This document shows positions 19,890 through 31,385 of a stretch of DNA of 35,646 nucleotides, piece by piece (the first letter of the stretch is position 1; each line of letters starts with the position of its first letter). The stretch is from contig NMRA01000803.1 of NCBI GenBank assembly GCA_002633005.1, positions 69,408-105,053 on the forward strand. Direction: 5' to 3'. The stretch is from Phoronis australis. Lineage: Eukaryota > Phoronida > Phoronidae. The notes under the pieces were generated by a model that was given only the letters and a program-made list of their open reading frames with translations, did not search any database and had not been told where the DNA came from. The translations under genes and the position numbers were made by a program.

Positions 19890-20178
19890 AATAGTTCCCA
19901 GCGAGCACTACAATGTCCTTTCAACGTTGCAATAACGTCGCCACGTCGGTTGAGATTCGGTTGCAAATTTTTTAAAAATGATTCTTATTAGACGTCCATT
20001 TCCAACCTTTATTCGACGTCGGGTCCGACAAAATATCGACCTCAAAACAACGCCAATGCAACCAACAGTCAACCCCGATCTCAGACTGTGCGACGTCTCG
20101 CGGGTCCGACAAAATATCGACTTCGAAGCAACTCGAGTACAATCAAGAATCAAAACTAGGATCGAATCCATTTGTTAA
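19890..20178. repeat. Repeat-rich segment with GGGTCCGACAAAATATCGAC in tandem
   Basis: GGGTCCGACAAAATATCGAC occurs at about 20021 and again at about 20101, each near GACGTC. The block begins with AACGTTGCAATAACGTCG. Open frames on both strands follow the repeat. It is probably part of a DNA element with internal tandem repeats. Confidence 0.6.
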
Positions 20179-20179
20179 A

Positions 20180-20600
20180 TCTACTTTAGTGCTGGAGAAC
20201 GTAACACGAAATGCTCATCTGTTTCAATCTCTCCTTCGGGGAATACCATTTGTTCTGCCGTGCTCAGTTTCTAATGTGTGAATTGAACATCTAATGTTTG
20301 CTGTGTAAAATAACTGCTGCTGTGTCATCTACCCACACTAATATTTTTCACAAGACAAATCATACTTAGTTTCTCTATAAAATTACTTATTAACATTTTG
20401 TACTGCCGACAACCAACTTTGAAAGTTAACATCTCTATGACTTTGTTTTAATTCCGACGAAAAATATTGTTCATCACCGGCTCCCTGGTTCATCCATACA
20501 TGAGCGAAACCAATTGTATACAACAAATTTTTAATACGAGTACACAATAATTTTGACTGTAAAATTGCCTAGCTTCACATAACGTGAAAAACAGCGTTTA
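20180..20600. other. Intergenic, nothing recognised
   Basis: No gene or repeat is supported in this AT-rich stretch. Confidence 0.5.
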
Positions 20601-20610
20601 TGGAAGTCTA

Positions 20611-21440
20611 TCATTTTGCACTTTCAAAATATTTTATGGGATAAACCACACTCTCCCTTTGGCTTGGTGTTGGTCGTCTCATTTCCAGTAGGCAGTAACG
20701 ACTTACAGATTTTTGTTCGGAAATTTTCAATTTATTTTCTATGGCCACATATAATGCTCCATGTGATAAAAATACTGCTATCATTATGTCATGCAATTTC
20801 AAAGGTCTCATTTGACATCGAAAATGTTTCACCAAATTCATTGCTTTGCTTGCCTTTTGTGCAAGTGTTCTGCAGCACGTTGTCCAACTTAATAATATAC
20901 TAGAACATCGACTAGACAATACAATCCTTAAATATTTATAGTGAGTGCAAGTCTTCATCTCAACACCCCTGTAATATCACTAGTTTATTCTTTTCAATTG
21001 TCCACTTTCTTGAAAACAACTGTTTGACGTCCGGATATTTACAGACATTATCCACTTTGAACAAAAAATAGCCCATCCACTCGTCTCTGTAGCTCAAAAA
21101 TAGAGTCGCCAACTAGAGTAACTTCGTCAGCATGTAGTAATAAAAACACATTTTCAATGGCGGGGTCAACTTGAATACCACTTTCCTTTCCAGGTTTCAT
21201 TCCGAGGCAAGTTTATTAATATGCAATGAAAACAATGATGGGCTTAACATACAACATTGTGTGACTCCAGTCTTGCACTCAAAAAGTTAATATGTTATTT
21301 CTGACCCAATCTTTATTTTAGCATTTACAGTCGAATACATACACTGTAGATTTCTCAACAGTGGTCCAACCAAACCTTTTGATACTAGTATATAGAATAT
21401 GTTTGTACTGTTTATCAAGTTCTATGCAGTTGATGTTTTC
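20611..21440 (-). pseudogene. Decayed CR1/L2-like non-LTR retrotransposon reverse transcriptase
   Basis: On the - strand, frames read in order: KGLVGPLLRNLQCMYSTV, then FECKTGVTQCCMLSPSLFSL (consensus QGCMLSP, with one G changed), then LLHADEVTLVGDSIFELQ where the catalytic Y-A-D-D has become H-A-D-E (21123-21134), then YKYLRIVLSS, LAQKASKAMN and a truncated thumb/C-terminal region ending 20611. Several stops and frameshifts separate the blocks. The endonuclease half that should precede it is not recognisable. It is an old, inactive insertion. Confidence 0.82.
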
Positions 21441-21525
21441 TGTGGTAAACTACATGAATCAGGTATATAGAGATTCCTACACGAGTCTCAGGTTTATGAT
21501 ATAGGCAAAACCTTGCCGAGGGCCT

Positions 21526-21800
21526 TTAACAAAATTTCCAAGAGACGAGTGTAGGATTTGTTTTCTCACATGAACCGTAAAAAGGATCTCCGTTTGTATG
21601 AACGTGGATATGGAAATCGCTGCCGAAGATGGGTCCGTTTAAGAAGTTGTTTGCATGTCCTTCCGACTGGGAGTACGTACGCAACACTCGATTTGTCAAT
21701 CGTAATCTTGTCACCTTCACTGAATTCCGGTTGTTGCGCGTTTAGTGTTTTGCAGACGATAAAATGTAAGGCGTATGGATTTCTACTTTGCACTACTTTG
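21526..21800 (-). other. Coding-looking island of unknown identity, frameshifted
   Basis: One - strand frame gives EFSEGDKITIDKSSVAYVLP and another, overlapping, gives NGPIFGSDFHIHVHTNGDPF; joining them would need one frameshift. The composition is protein-like and it lies just upstream of the decayed CR1/L2-like remnant, so it may be part of that or another element. I do not recognise the family. Confidence 0.25.
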
Positions 21801-21849
21801 GGATTTGCCTATGTAATATCAAAAAACTTACGTACTCGGTGATATTAAC

Positions 21850-22080
21850 CAGTCGTGTCGTAAGACATTCCAGTTGATGTGAGAACAGTCAAAGATTCAG
21901 AAATATTACTCCTTCAAATAAACTCTTTAGGAAGAAACTGTTGCAATACTTTCAAATCGAAAAGTGTATTTGTGTCAAAAGTCTTTAACATGATAAGGTC
22001 AGTAGAAAATTGTCATCTTTGTATCTTCAGTTTCTTTTATGATTAGCTAATGTCGCATTCAGTATCTGGTCTAGAAATGT
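21850..22080. other. Intergenic, nothing recognised
   Basis: No supported feature. Confidence 0.4.
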
Positions 22081-22089
22081 ACTTTTGCT

Positions 22090-22165
22090 TGGGTGAGAGT
22101 GTGTTGTGTGCGTGCATGCGTGCGTGCGTACGTGAACGTGAGCGTGCGTACGTGCATCTGTGTGA
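22090..22165. repeat. TG/CGTG simple-sequence repeat
   Basis: A GTGTGTTGTGTG run passes into repeated GCGTGCATGCGTGCG and ACGTG units. It is an alternating purine-pyrimidine tract of the kind able to adopt Z-DNA. Confidence 0.85.
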
Positions 22166-22169
22166 ATAT

Positions 22170-25000
22170 GTCATACTCTTCTTTATTTGCATACGATATT
22201 GGTGGCAATAAACAATTATGGTCAAACAAAATTCGAATGGCTTGTTAATTTGGCTAGTCTTTTTGGGTTTACTTGCGTGTTACATTCTAAGATTTTAGTT
22301 TTATGTTTTTTTAAACATATTCTCCTTTGTTCCTAGTCGTCATCGGAAATAACTTTACATGAAATTGGTTTTGGTTTAAAACTGGTTTTACATATTTTTC
22401 AATTAAATGAAGGAAAAGGGATGCAATATCAAGAACGTATTGAAGAACGCTCATGCGAACGCATTGTTGCTGGCATTTTCCCGCGCAATGGAAGGAAGGT
22501 TTGACCCCGGAGTGTTTGATTCAGCTTTTTTGTGTTAGTTTTCAGCGAACGTTTTCTTCCCTATCTACACAGGTGGGCAATCTGGTGAACGATGTCAATC
22601 AAATTTACATGGAAAAGCAAATGTTCTTTCATCTCAACTGAATGGTACCTTGGGTATTCACGGGTGATTGGCAGTTATGAATGAAACCGTTAAACAGTAC
22701 CACATGGGTAGGATGAAACTCAATATGTCATGATTTGTGCATTGTAAACAAAGCAAAATTTATGAAAAGATAGGTAATCTATCACCTCCAAATGTGTTGT
22801 TCCTTACAGTTGCGGGTGTAGAATATTGGGGCTCATTTTGAAACGGTCGTTCCCTTTACCAGTCTGTAATCATAAATAATCTCACATTCTTGAGGGAAAC
22901 ACCATATATTTTCTGAAAATGTGAAATTGCTAAAACTGAACAGTTGAAAGTCCCACTTTCTTCAGGGTACTACTGGAATATTTAACAATCAGTAATCACG
23001 AACATTCCTGTGTATTCAATACAATGAAATTGTGAAAAAGAATCTATGGAAAGGGTTGAAGAAACCGATAAAAAGGAAAATATTTGGACTAGAATTTCCG
23101 GCCTGTTGATCGCACGTGTTACTGCTACACCTATCTACACAATGCATATTATGTCGTCAATCATTTTCATCATTCAATCTGCATTCTACAAATTGGTGAA
23201 AAGAAACCCAGTACTATTCTTTGGTCGCATATTTTCGTCGCAAATAGCGATGAACATAAAATAGCGGAAGAAAGAACAATCAGTGTTAGCAGAAAGTCCA
23301 CAAATGCGCTGAAAACTTAGGGACCATATCTGAGCACGGGTCTCCAAAACTTGCCGAATGTGTAATTAAATAACGTACACGACATTGGACCAGAGGACTG
23401 GTCATGAGGTTTTTGGATTACGACTGTCACCGTGTTGGTTGAGTTTGAATCCAGCGTAAAACTCATTCTTTTGTAAAATTTCGTCGTTTAATCGTACTGC
23501 GAGTTTGACGCGATACATGCGATGTCAAATCTGATTCAGTATGAACGAAAACAGGTAGCCAAATTTGGATTCTTGGTGTGTTTGCTTCTTTCTGTGATAC
23601 ATCACAATAAATAAATTACAATTCTAAAAATAGTGGCATCGCTTTTACATTTTTCTCGCTTTTTATACAACTGAATGAAATTTAAACATAGTTATTGAAG
23701 TTTTGCTAAGAAATTTTAAAAAAGAATTCCAAACAAACCATCTACAAATCTGGCGGAGTTTCAGACCAACGTTGATCGGATAAATGTTTTCATACTGTTT
23801 TACAACGGACTGGCATCTCCACATTTGCCTGTTGCAGGGTTAAAATTTTAATCTAAATTATCATGACATAATTACATTTTATTAATTAAAAGACAAAGCA
23901 TTTGTATGACGCACCTTGAAAAGGGAAACTAAAAGTCTAAGAATATTTATAGCTGAACTCCTGACCTCTCATAAGTACCAGAAAAATCTTGTTATCTTCT
24001 TTTCACCATAATATCAACGAATTGCCTTGAAAATTACTTTTAAATATTTTAACGCTCACTAAAAAGTTGGTGACAGTATTTTCATAACTAACGATTTTTG
24101 GTTAAATACAAGACTTCGGTTATTTTGAATAATAGTCGGATATAACGTAATTTTGGGCAAACTTTTGATGTTCACTTTCCAATAAAATTGACACTAAATG
24201 TATTGCAAATATTTATTCTCATATAGTTTCACCATTGGTAATATGTTTGCAAAATAGTTTAATTTGTGAATTTCAAAAACTTTTACCAAAAGCCCCAAAA
24301 CCATATTAATGTAGAGTATTTCTCTGAAAATTTTGTCATTTAAATGAATATAGAATTTATTTTGATAAAAACACCTTTCTAATGGAGCTATTTAATGAAT
24401 ATATAATCTCACTGTATTCGCGAATTAAGTTCCAGCAGATTCGTCAACCGTCAGTAATACATTTTCAGCAATAAAGACACGAAATTTATTGATAGGTTAT
24501 GAGATTATACTCTCAATACAATCTGAGTGCCAAGTGATACTATGAGAGCAAATTTCTTCGAAATCTAACCATCACGTCGTGGCAATAAACAACACCAAAC
24601 GGTTACCAACAGAGTAAATAAAATGTAAATGTAACAAAGGAGATACGTTTCGTATTGAACCACAGCATTTCATTACCAAAACATACAAGCGGGCCGACAC
24701 ACGCCATCCAAACATAGAGAAATTTGAGACTCAGAGCACTACAAACACACTATTTATTATGAAGTGCAGCAAGCTAACACTATGAAACAAATACCATAGC
24801 CAACATTGAAGTTGAAATGATTATGGCTTTTCCTGTTTTACAATACGTTTCTCTGAACTAAAGCTTTTGAAATAACCACCTTTGTGTGCATCATGATGCC
24901 GTATAGATTAAAACAAAATTTTTGTTTTCTGACAAGAACGATTCGTAACAAGCGACGATGATCAACTCATCTCGCGTTATTTATTCAAGCGTTCTTATAA
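22170..25000. other. Long AT-rich intergenic stretch, no gene recognised
   Basis: Open frames at 22453-22641 and 23046-23264 have no domain or credible splice context. No clear repeat or RNA gene is visible. Confidence 0.5.
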
Positions 25001-25002
25001 TT

Positions 25003-25135
25003 ACACAAAACCTACCGAGAGTGGCGTATATGAAGTAATATCCCATGGGACATTATTACGCGTATCGACCGAGACCGAAGGAATAATGTCGAGTGGGATA
25101 TTACTTCATGTACGCTAATCGAGGTATGTTTTGTA
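25003..25135. repeat. Imperfect palindrome, arms about 57 bp
   Basis: ATATGAAGTAATATCCCA on the left pairs with TGGGATATTACTTCATGT on the right. The complementarity extends outward to ACAAAACCTACC / GGTATGTTTTGT and inward to CATTATTACGC / GGAATAATG. About 18 bases separate the arms. A second inverted pair, TTATCCCATACGC (25137-25149) and GCGTATGGGATAA (25380-25392), lies just to the right. Confidence 0.8.
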
Positions 25136-25136
25136 T

Positions 25137-25392
25137 TTATCCCATACGCTTCGAATTCCTAAATTTCTTTCATTTTTTCCGCAGATTTTTTAAATACTTC
25201 ACTCAGACTGTTCACTTGGCGGATCACATCCTATATGTATGTACTTGCGCGTTAGGCTGCAAGTTTTCTCTAGTAAAAGAAATAGTTTTAAATATGACGA
25301 TTTATTTCTTGAAAAGAGATAACAAAGGTGAATACGGAAAACGTTATTACGTTACCGTATTTCCCTCGACAGATTAAAGGCGTATGGGATAA
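25137..25392. repeat. Inverted pair enclosing 230 bp
   Basis: TTATCCCATACGC and GCGTATGGGATAA bound a segment holding a 94-codon open frame (25093-25377) without a known domain. Together with the neighbouring palindrome it may form one foldback element. Confidence 0.55.
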
Positions 25393-25399
25393 AACTCTT

Positions 25400-26400
25400 T
25401 CCTTCTTATAAGTTCAGACTACTGCATATGCAAAACACAACAGTAAAACGTATACATGACATATGTAAATAGAGATCATCATTTGAGCTACATTTCGACC
25501 TCTTTAGCTGGCTAAAAACGAATAAATTGAAATTTCACTTCTACTCTCAAAAATCGGCTTTCTATCAACAAGAGCATTGAAACTATCAACATCTCGAGAA
25601 AACGCCTCAGGTTTTATTGAGGTTGGCGATTCCTAAAGTAGCGATTTTGCATTGCCTGTAACTTGGATAGCAGCCATAGACATCTTAATACTATAGTGTG
25701 ATGTCTATAGTAACAGCTCTGATACGCCATAAAATGCAACAATTTTGTGAAATGCAGGAACTGCTTAAACAAGAGAAACAGCGAACTCTGTTGGTGATCC
25801 GTCACAACATATCAAAATAACACATACTTACATTTCTAATTACGTCATTTTGCTGGAAATTAAAAGGCTTTCCTAAGAACCAAAAACCAAGTCTCTTATT
25901 TCAGGGATCATCTTAGAAAAACATGGGTATGGGCAAATTGCCCCTACGGCCTCAAGTGTATGGGCCGATTTGGAGGACTCATAGGCAATGTCTTTTGCTT
26001 TCCATTTTAATGGGCCCAGTGCGTCAGTGAAATAATATTAGCGCCAAGGTGGCGGCACGGGCTCTTAGAGTTATTCTTGTAATTTTACAGAAATGTTAAT
26101 CATAATCAGAGCCTTGCTCATATACATGCAGTGTACTTAGTGGTCGTGATGACGTCGGCAACAACTGTCTCGATCGAAGTGAACTTCAATGGATAAGAAT
26201 TTTAATTTTTGGAAATAGCTTTGTAGACATTGAAATAGGTGACTCGTTCCTGATTTCAGCTCTCAGTCTCACTGCCATCGTGCGTTGATCTCCGCATTAT
26301 ACAGTGCACAGCCAACTATTCTATTGGATAATGGTTCAACACAAAATGTGAGGTTAGGGATCGACACTAACATCAACCCAACAATACTACACCAGGTGCG
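25400..26400. other. Intergenic; one very weak exon-like segment
   Basis: After a TCTCTTATTTCAG acceptor at 25902-25914, one frame reads KTWVWANCPYGLKCMGRFGG before a stop at about 26010. No family is recognised and there is no partner exon, so it is noted only. Confidence 0.3.
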
Positions 26401-26401
26401 T

Positions 26402-26641
26402 GTTTCATGAAAGCAACTTAGGACTTGAGGCAGAAAATTGTTCTCACGCTCCATCTTCATGATTACTAAAAAGGGTTTAGCCAAGAAATTACGAGTGCAT
26501 CTCAGTCTAGAAATAATTCTTAGAAATTATCTCAGTAACTAGCAGTTATGTGAATATTCAAGAATTTGCATTTTTGCTCAAGTGAAATTTAGTTATTTTT
26601 CAGAAAAAAATGTGTGGAGTCTTAGGTCATTTTCATGAAAT
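26402..26641 (+). mobile_element. MITE-like family M, copy 3 (most complete)
   Basis: The left end GTTTCATGAAAGCAACTTAG and the right end CTTAGGTCATTTTCATGAAA are inverted copies. The interior shares GGGTTTAGCCAAG, CAGTCTAGAAAT and CAAGTGAAATTTAGTTATTT with copy 2, and the complement with copy 1. No target duplication is evident. Confidence 0.75.
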
Positions 26642-26689
26642 GGACCTCAGGGATGTGTCAGGTTCAATGTTATACACAATAATTTACAA

Positions 26690-26732
26690 ACAACAGCAAC
26701 GAACAACAGCAACGGAACAACAACATAATATC
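26690..26732. repeat. CAACAG/CAACGG short tandem repeat
   Basis: AACAGCAACGAACAACAGCA continues with further CAA-type units over about 40 bases. Confidence 0.7.
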
Positions 26733-27780
26733 GGATATCGCAAATAAAGCAATGTCACAGCGAGCCAATGGCGTCTCACACACTACGTGATATAAGCGAT
26801 TCCTCAGGGCCTGCGGGGATCAGAAGGCTCCTAACAATATAAGAAGTGAACTCAGTGTGCAGTAAAACGGGTCCCCTTAGTTAGGGGACCAGTCATGCGC
26901 AGAATGGAGCATAAATAGTGCTAGAATATAAAATGAATTGTAGAACAGTTACGTTCAGCACAACAAGGGTGGTGCACAGTGGAGCACGGTGGTGCTGGAA
27001 TCTCCCATTTTGAATGAGTGACAGAAAGCAAATAGAAAGGTAATAGTTTTGGTCTGGTACTGCTCAAAAAGTGGAATTTTTCGATGATTACAATTATTTT
27101 GATCATGTATGAGACAGTGAGAAGCAGAAATGTGGAACAGGGGCTAAATTGAATAAATAAAACTCCAGAACATGGGTGATTGTTAGCCGTATAGATAATG
27201 TTTGTGGTCCTTTATATCTCCTCGGTATATCGACACCTACTTAGGTATTGAAAATGAATCATTTTTGTAACCCAAGTACACTGAACGGAGTTTTAAAGAA
27301 AAGCTTTTAATAACTTACGGTCGTCTTGGAAAGGAAGATACTGTCGGGAAACTACGAGCACAAATAAATATTATAATCATCGTACAATTCTTGTCAACGT
27401 CGACGCATTAAGTAAACATCGCTTTGAACAATTAAAGAGAAAACACTGTGGAAAACTAATGCCATTCATATGCAAATTTCAATATGACATCGAGGCTACG
27501 AGAAAGCTGATCGTTGCTTTCACAGAGCTCGGTTGGAATATTCTCGAACTCGTTAGGAGTCACGAAATCATAGCAAGACATCGTGAAAATTGATTCAAAT
27601 TTCTAAAGCAAAGTATGGCATCTGGACAACGAGATGTTAATTATCAGGGAAGAGGTACAGTTCTGGAATTTCAATTAGTTTTTTTAGGATTTACCAATAG
27701 TGAAATTTTTCATTGACTTTCGTTATCACGATAAACTGAGAAATACTAACTTATTCGTGGTTAATTTATTAATCTTGCTA
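26733..27780. other. Intergenic, nothing recognised
   Basis: No supported gene, RNA or repeat. Confidence 0.5.
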
Positions 27781-27790
27781 ATGTTTTTGT

Positions 27791-27839
27791 AAGCACGCTA
27801 TAGGGACCTATGTTTTTTAAGCACGCTATAGGGACCTAT
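27791..27839. repeat. Tandem pair, period 28 bp
   Basis: AAGCACGCTATAGGGACCTA occurs at 27791 and 27819, separated by a T-rich spacer. Confidence 0.9.
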
Positions 27840-28159
27840 ATGTTGTGTTTTTGCGTCATGAAATTGGAAAAGACAACTGATTAATAACCTTAACGTTGAT
27901 TTCTCCGTATATCCTAAAGTAAATTGTCCGCCATTTTGTTTCCAAAAATGAAAGGTCATGTTAAGTGGAAATCAGGTTTGTTTAATTGCCTGAAAATATC
28001 TTACACAATACTCTGACTTGACGATTTTCTCGCACCTACGAACAATATTTCCCCTGAACGATGAATGCAGTAAATCCTTTCAGTATGATTTCTCTGTGTC
28101 AGCAATATAGACGCCAGAGTTCAGTCTCTCATCAATTTTACAACCCCCCCCCCCCTTAC

Positions 28160-28232
28160 CTTCCAACGCTTTGAGTAGTTTTACATCCCTCTGGGTTAGT
28201 ATTTTAGCCGTTATAATTTTTGTTTCATTCAT
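28160..28232 (-). CDS. Weak candidate exon before a GTAAGG donor
   Basis: On the - strand a frame reading MNETKIITAKILTQRDVKLL and KALE ends at a GAAG/GTAAGG splice donor (28159). The frame is also open upstream to about 28315 with FEPHKPLRDTIKKCFCARH. The donor match is good and the composition looks coding, but no family is recognised, no acceptor is obvious, and the intron would start with a long G run. Confidence 0.22.
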
Positions 28233-28499
28233 ATGTCGAGCACAAAAACACTTCTTAATCGTGTCTCTAAGGGGCTTGTGTGGTTCGAAGTTCAAAATGG
28301 CCAAAAGCGTAAGTCATGCTTGGCGATTTAGCCGAGGTTGAAGTTTGTTCCAAACGTTTGAGGGTTGACCATTATTGTGTTTCAAAGATTTAAGTAATCT
28401 GGACGTGGGCTTGATATCAGTCTTTTGAAATATGTGTCTTTATGTTTTGATAAATCATGCTAAGTACATTTGTGATGATACGAGAGTAGCATTAATTAA

Positions 28500-29170
28500 G
28501 TTTATTCTATTAATGTAATATTTACAATGAGGGTAGCCCCATCAGTTCGCACTGCTTTCCATGGGGACCCTCAGTAAAAAACAAACAGATAGTAAGACAA
28601 AAGCAGAATTACAAAATGAAAGACAAATTTAGGTAATAAGCAAAGAATAAGAAATTAACATGGAAAGACTGATGAAGCAAAATAAAAAATGAAATATGAT
28701 AAATAAAAGATAAAGAAATTAAGACAAGATAATTAACTAAAAAGATTAAAAAATGTAAATAAAATATAAAAAATTAAAACAGACAATAAATAATTAATAA
28801 AAGTAAGCATGGCACTTTTAAAAACTAATGTACAATATTGGCAGTGATTGTATTTATGATTTATCACGCAGGAAGTACCTGAACGAATTGTGACCTTAAA
28901 ATCTCGTGAGTTTGTTTTGGTGTTTCTGAACATCTGAAGCACGAGAAAGGGGTATTCCAGACTCAAATCATTTGCGACTTTTGTGAGCTTTTGTGGGCTT
29001 TTCTTAAATGAATATAAAACTTGGAGAATGACCCGATATAAGGAGTAATTCAAAATAGCAGGGCGAGTGAAATGGGGTGCTGCACGGGGGCGGAAAATAA
29101 TTCGTGGTAAAACGGCAAGTTTGAATTTAATAAAGAATAAAAAGGACAACTTCGAATTTAATAAAGATCA
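28500..29170 (-). mobile_element. Probable 3' end of a non-LTR retrotransposon
   Basis: On the - strand, T-rich sequence leads to a structured segment (GGGTCCCCATGGAAAGCAGT, then GGGGCTACCCTCATTG, at about 28530-28575) and ends in TTAC/TTAAT-type sequence near 28500. That arrangement is typical of retrotransposon 3' UTRs. A 138-codon frame (28733-29149) precedes it but matches no motif I can name. Confidence 0.4.
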
Positions 29171-30705
29171 CATTTCTCATCATAGTTTATTTACATTAAT
29201 TAAACTTATTTGACATTGGATCCCAACAACATCAAATAGCCACCAGCTAGTGAAATGCTATGGGTCAATTGTGACCTTGAAATTGGCTCGCTATTGAGGT
29301 CAAATTGCGCATTCTTATGTGACCTTGAGTTAGCTACAATAGTTGAAGAACTAACTGAGTGTCCCCCCCCCTCCTATTTTTCCTTATTTCAAACCAAACA
29401 CACGGAGCGTTAAAATAAAGAAAATTGTTAACGATATAACTTTTTCCTACGTAAGGAAATCGGTAAACCGAGCAGTAATAAAACTTTAAGAACTCACAAC
29501 GTGCAACGAAGTCAACCAGTTTTCAAATGAATTTTAATTAATAATTTAATTAGAAGTTACTTTTTAGTAACCAATGTAAATTTCACATTTCAACCAGAGT
29601 TGCCTCCGTTTAAGTGACTCTAACGGAAAACTGATTCGATGATCCCACTTTGTTTTGCAAATTTGTAGTAGTTAAAGACAAAATACGCAATATCGAAGGT
29701 GGAATAATATACAATGAAAATTCAAAACTTTGTCGAACCCCTCCTAACGCATAGCTCATTGGCGTGGCTCGTGGAGGTGACTTTTCTGTGTGAATAATGA
29801 TAAATGGTCAACTTTAATCAATTGCAACGTTTCGTGATGTCGCGTTCATAATAACGTATCCGCGACCATCTTAGTTACGACCGGACGCATCAACATTGAT
29901 AACTGGTCTGTAGCTTAGGAGATACTGAATTAAATGTCTGTTGGGCAGGCCGGTAGACTCAGTAATTGACTGTTGTAAAATAATGAACGTATCGGCAATT
30001 AAGACGTGTGTCCGTCACGATTGATTTTTGTAGCAAATCTGGGGTTGACTTACTGTGAAATCTCACGTATTTGAGATACACTATGGTAGCCAGTGAAGTT
30101 TCATTTTTGTTATAGGATTAAGTAGCAATCAATAATTGCTTGTCTCTATTATGATTCTTATCTGGATATCATCGAACTAGAATGGATTTTTAACAGATAT
30201 GGTTTTGTGTAGTTAACTTTTTACGTGCTTAATTTACATGCTTCTATTTACTATTTGAAATAAATGTCGCATTCTCAGAGTTGATCATTTTCCGCAGGAT
30301 TTCGTAGAAACGACTTTTTCACATTCAATGCATATTTCTATCTTAGCGGATATGTACTACGATAACTGGACACACTGAGCTCAGTTATTCCGTTCACGTT
30401 TAATTTCACGTTCGCGTAAAAGTTTAGCTGTTGCGAAACCCATTTTTGTTACTGTAACGTGAATCAGCACGCGCAATTACGTATTCGTCGTAATTCACGT
30501 TCACGTCGCTTTGCAAATTAAACCTTTCTATTACCACAGTCCTTACACTGGAGATGAAATAAGCTTCTTGTCCTATATTTGCATACCCGTTAACAATATC
30601 TTTTACTTTTAATTTAAATCGATTTTGACCTATGAATAAGTTTTGTTAAGGATGCATGAAGCTACTCAGAACAGCAAGGACTGATACGTTACTTGTTTCC
30701 TCCAT
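29171..30705. other. Intergenic, no gene recognised
   Basis: The TGACCTTGA motif, which resembles an estrogen-related-receptor element, occurs at about 29271 and 29320, and TTCACGTT words cluster at 30390-30510. Neither is strong enough to call as a regulatory site. Confidence 0.4.
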
Positions 30706-30766
30706 GTGCCTTCAATCAGTTTCCTCTTCAGTTTCACCTGCCTGATGTTAATATGGAACACAACTG

Positions 30767-31080
30767 ATGGCCATCACGACCATCATAATCATCATCATCA
30801 CTGTCACCATCACCACATTCATCACCGTTATCATCATAACCATCATCAACACCATCATCATTACAACCATCATCATTACTATTATCATCGCCATCATCAT
30901 CATTATCATTATAAACACCATCACCATCACTATCATCTTCATTTGCACAAAGCTCCCATGGGCCTAATGGAAAGCCAATACGTTAGTATCATCGTTATCA
31001 TTCAGATAGTTCATAGGATTATCGCTGCCACCGTCACCGTTATCGTCATCGTTATCGTTCATATAATTTCTATCATTCAC
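30767..31080. repeat. CAT/ATC-type simple-sequence block
   Basis: About 300 bases of interrupted CAT/CAC/ATC triplets. One + frame is poly-His, the next is poly-Ile/Thr, and the - strand is poly-Met/Val, so all look open. The block lies directly upstream of the Cys-rich terminal exon and probably belongs to its intron. Confidence 0.88.
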
Positions 31081-31119
31081 GCTCTTTCCTTTGTTTTCAT
31101 TTGTAAACTGTTTTTGCAG

Positions 31120-31385
31120 AGGGCATACCAAATAACGGGACATACGAAGTTCACACGGATTCCCGGTGTGCATGGTCCAGAGCTGCAGACAAGAGACAAA
31201 ACTGGATACGCACTTGTCACCCTGACTGTGGAAAACATAACAGGATTGTGGACGAACACAAGTCCATGACCTGTGAGTGGATTAAAGGCGTTGAGTACAA
31301 ACGCGTGAACCCGACGGAGTACTACTTCTTCTGCCGCTGTGTCTGCGGGCGCTATGCCGACGACGGCAAATGTAATATCTCCTAA
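31120..31385 (+). CDS. Terminal exon of an eight-cysteine, secreted-type protein of unknown family
   Basis: A CTGTTTTTGCAG acceptor opens a frame, two bases into a codon, that runs 87 codons to TAA at 31383-31385. It holds eight cysteines at residues 16, 32, 36, 51, 71, 73, 75 and 84, including CHPDC and a tight CRCVC knot after EYYFF. Two N-glycosylation sequons are present, NGT (residue 5) and NIS at the very C terminus. An AATAAA at 31530 fits the 3' end. The even cysteine count, CxCxC cluster and sequons suggest a disulfide-rich extracellular domain. I do not recognise the family; cystine-knot and cytokine-like folds are possible. The frame differs from the long open frame 30706-31269, so earlier exons must lie upstream and were not found. 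Confidence 0.68.

Noticed and set aside
29260-29330. Pair of estrogen-related-receptor-like sites (TGACCTTGA)
   Set aside because: Such nine-base words are expected by chance in this much AT-rich DNA, and no promoter or exon lies near.
30706-31269. 187-residue His-rich protein as one continuous gene
   Set aside because: It depends on a CAT/ATC repeat open in several frames, and its tail runs in the wrong frame through the well-supported Cys-rich exon.
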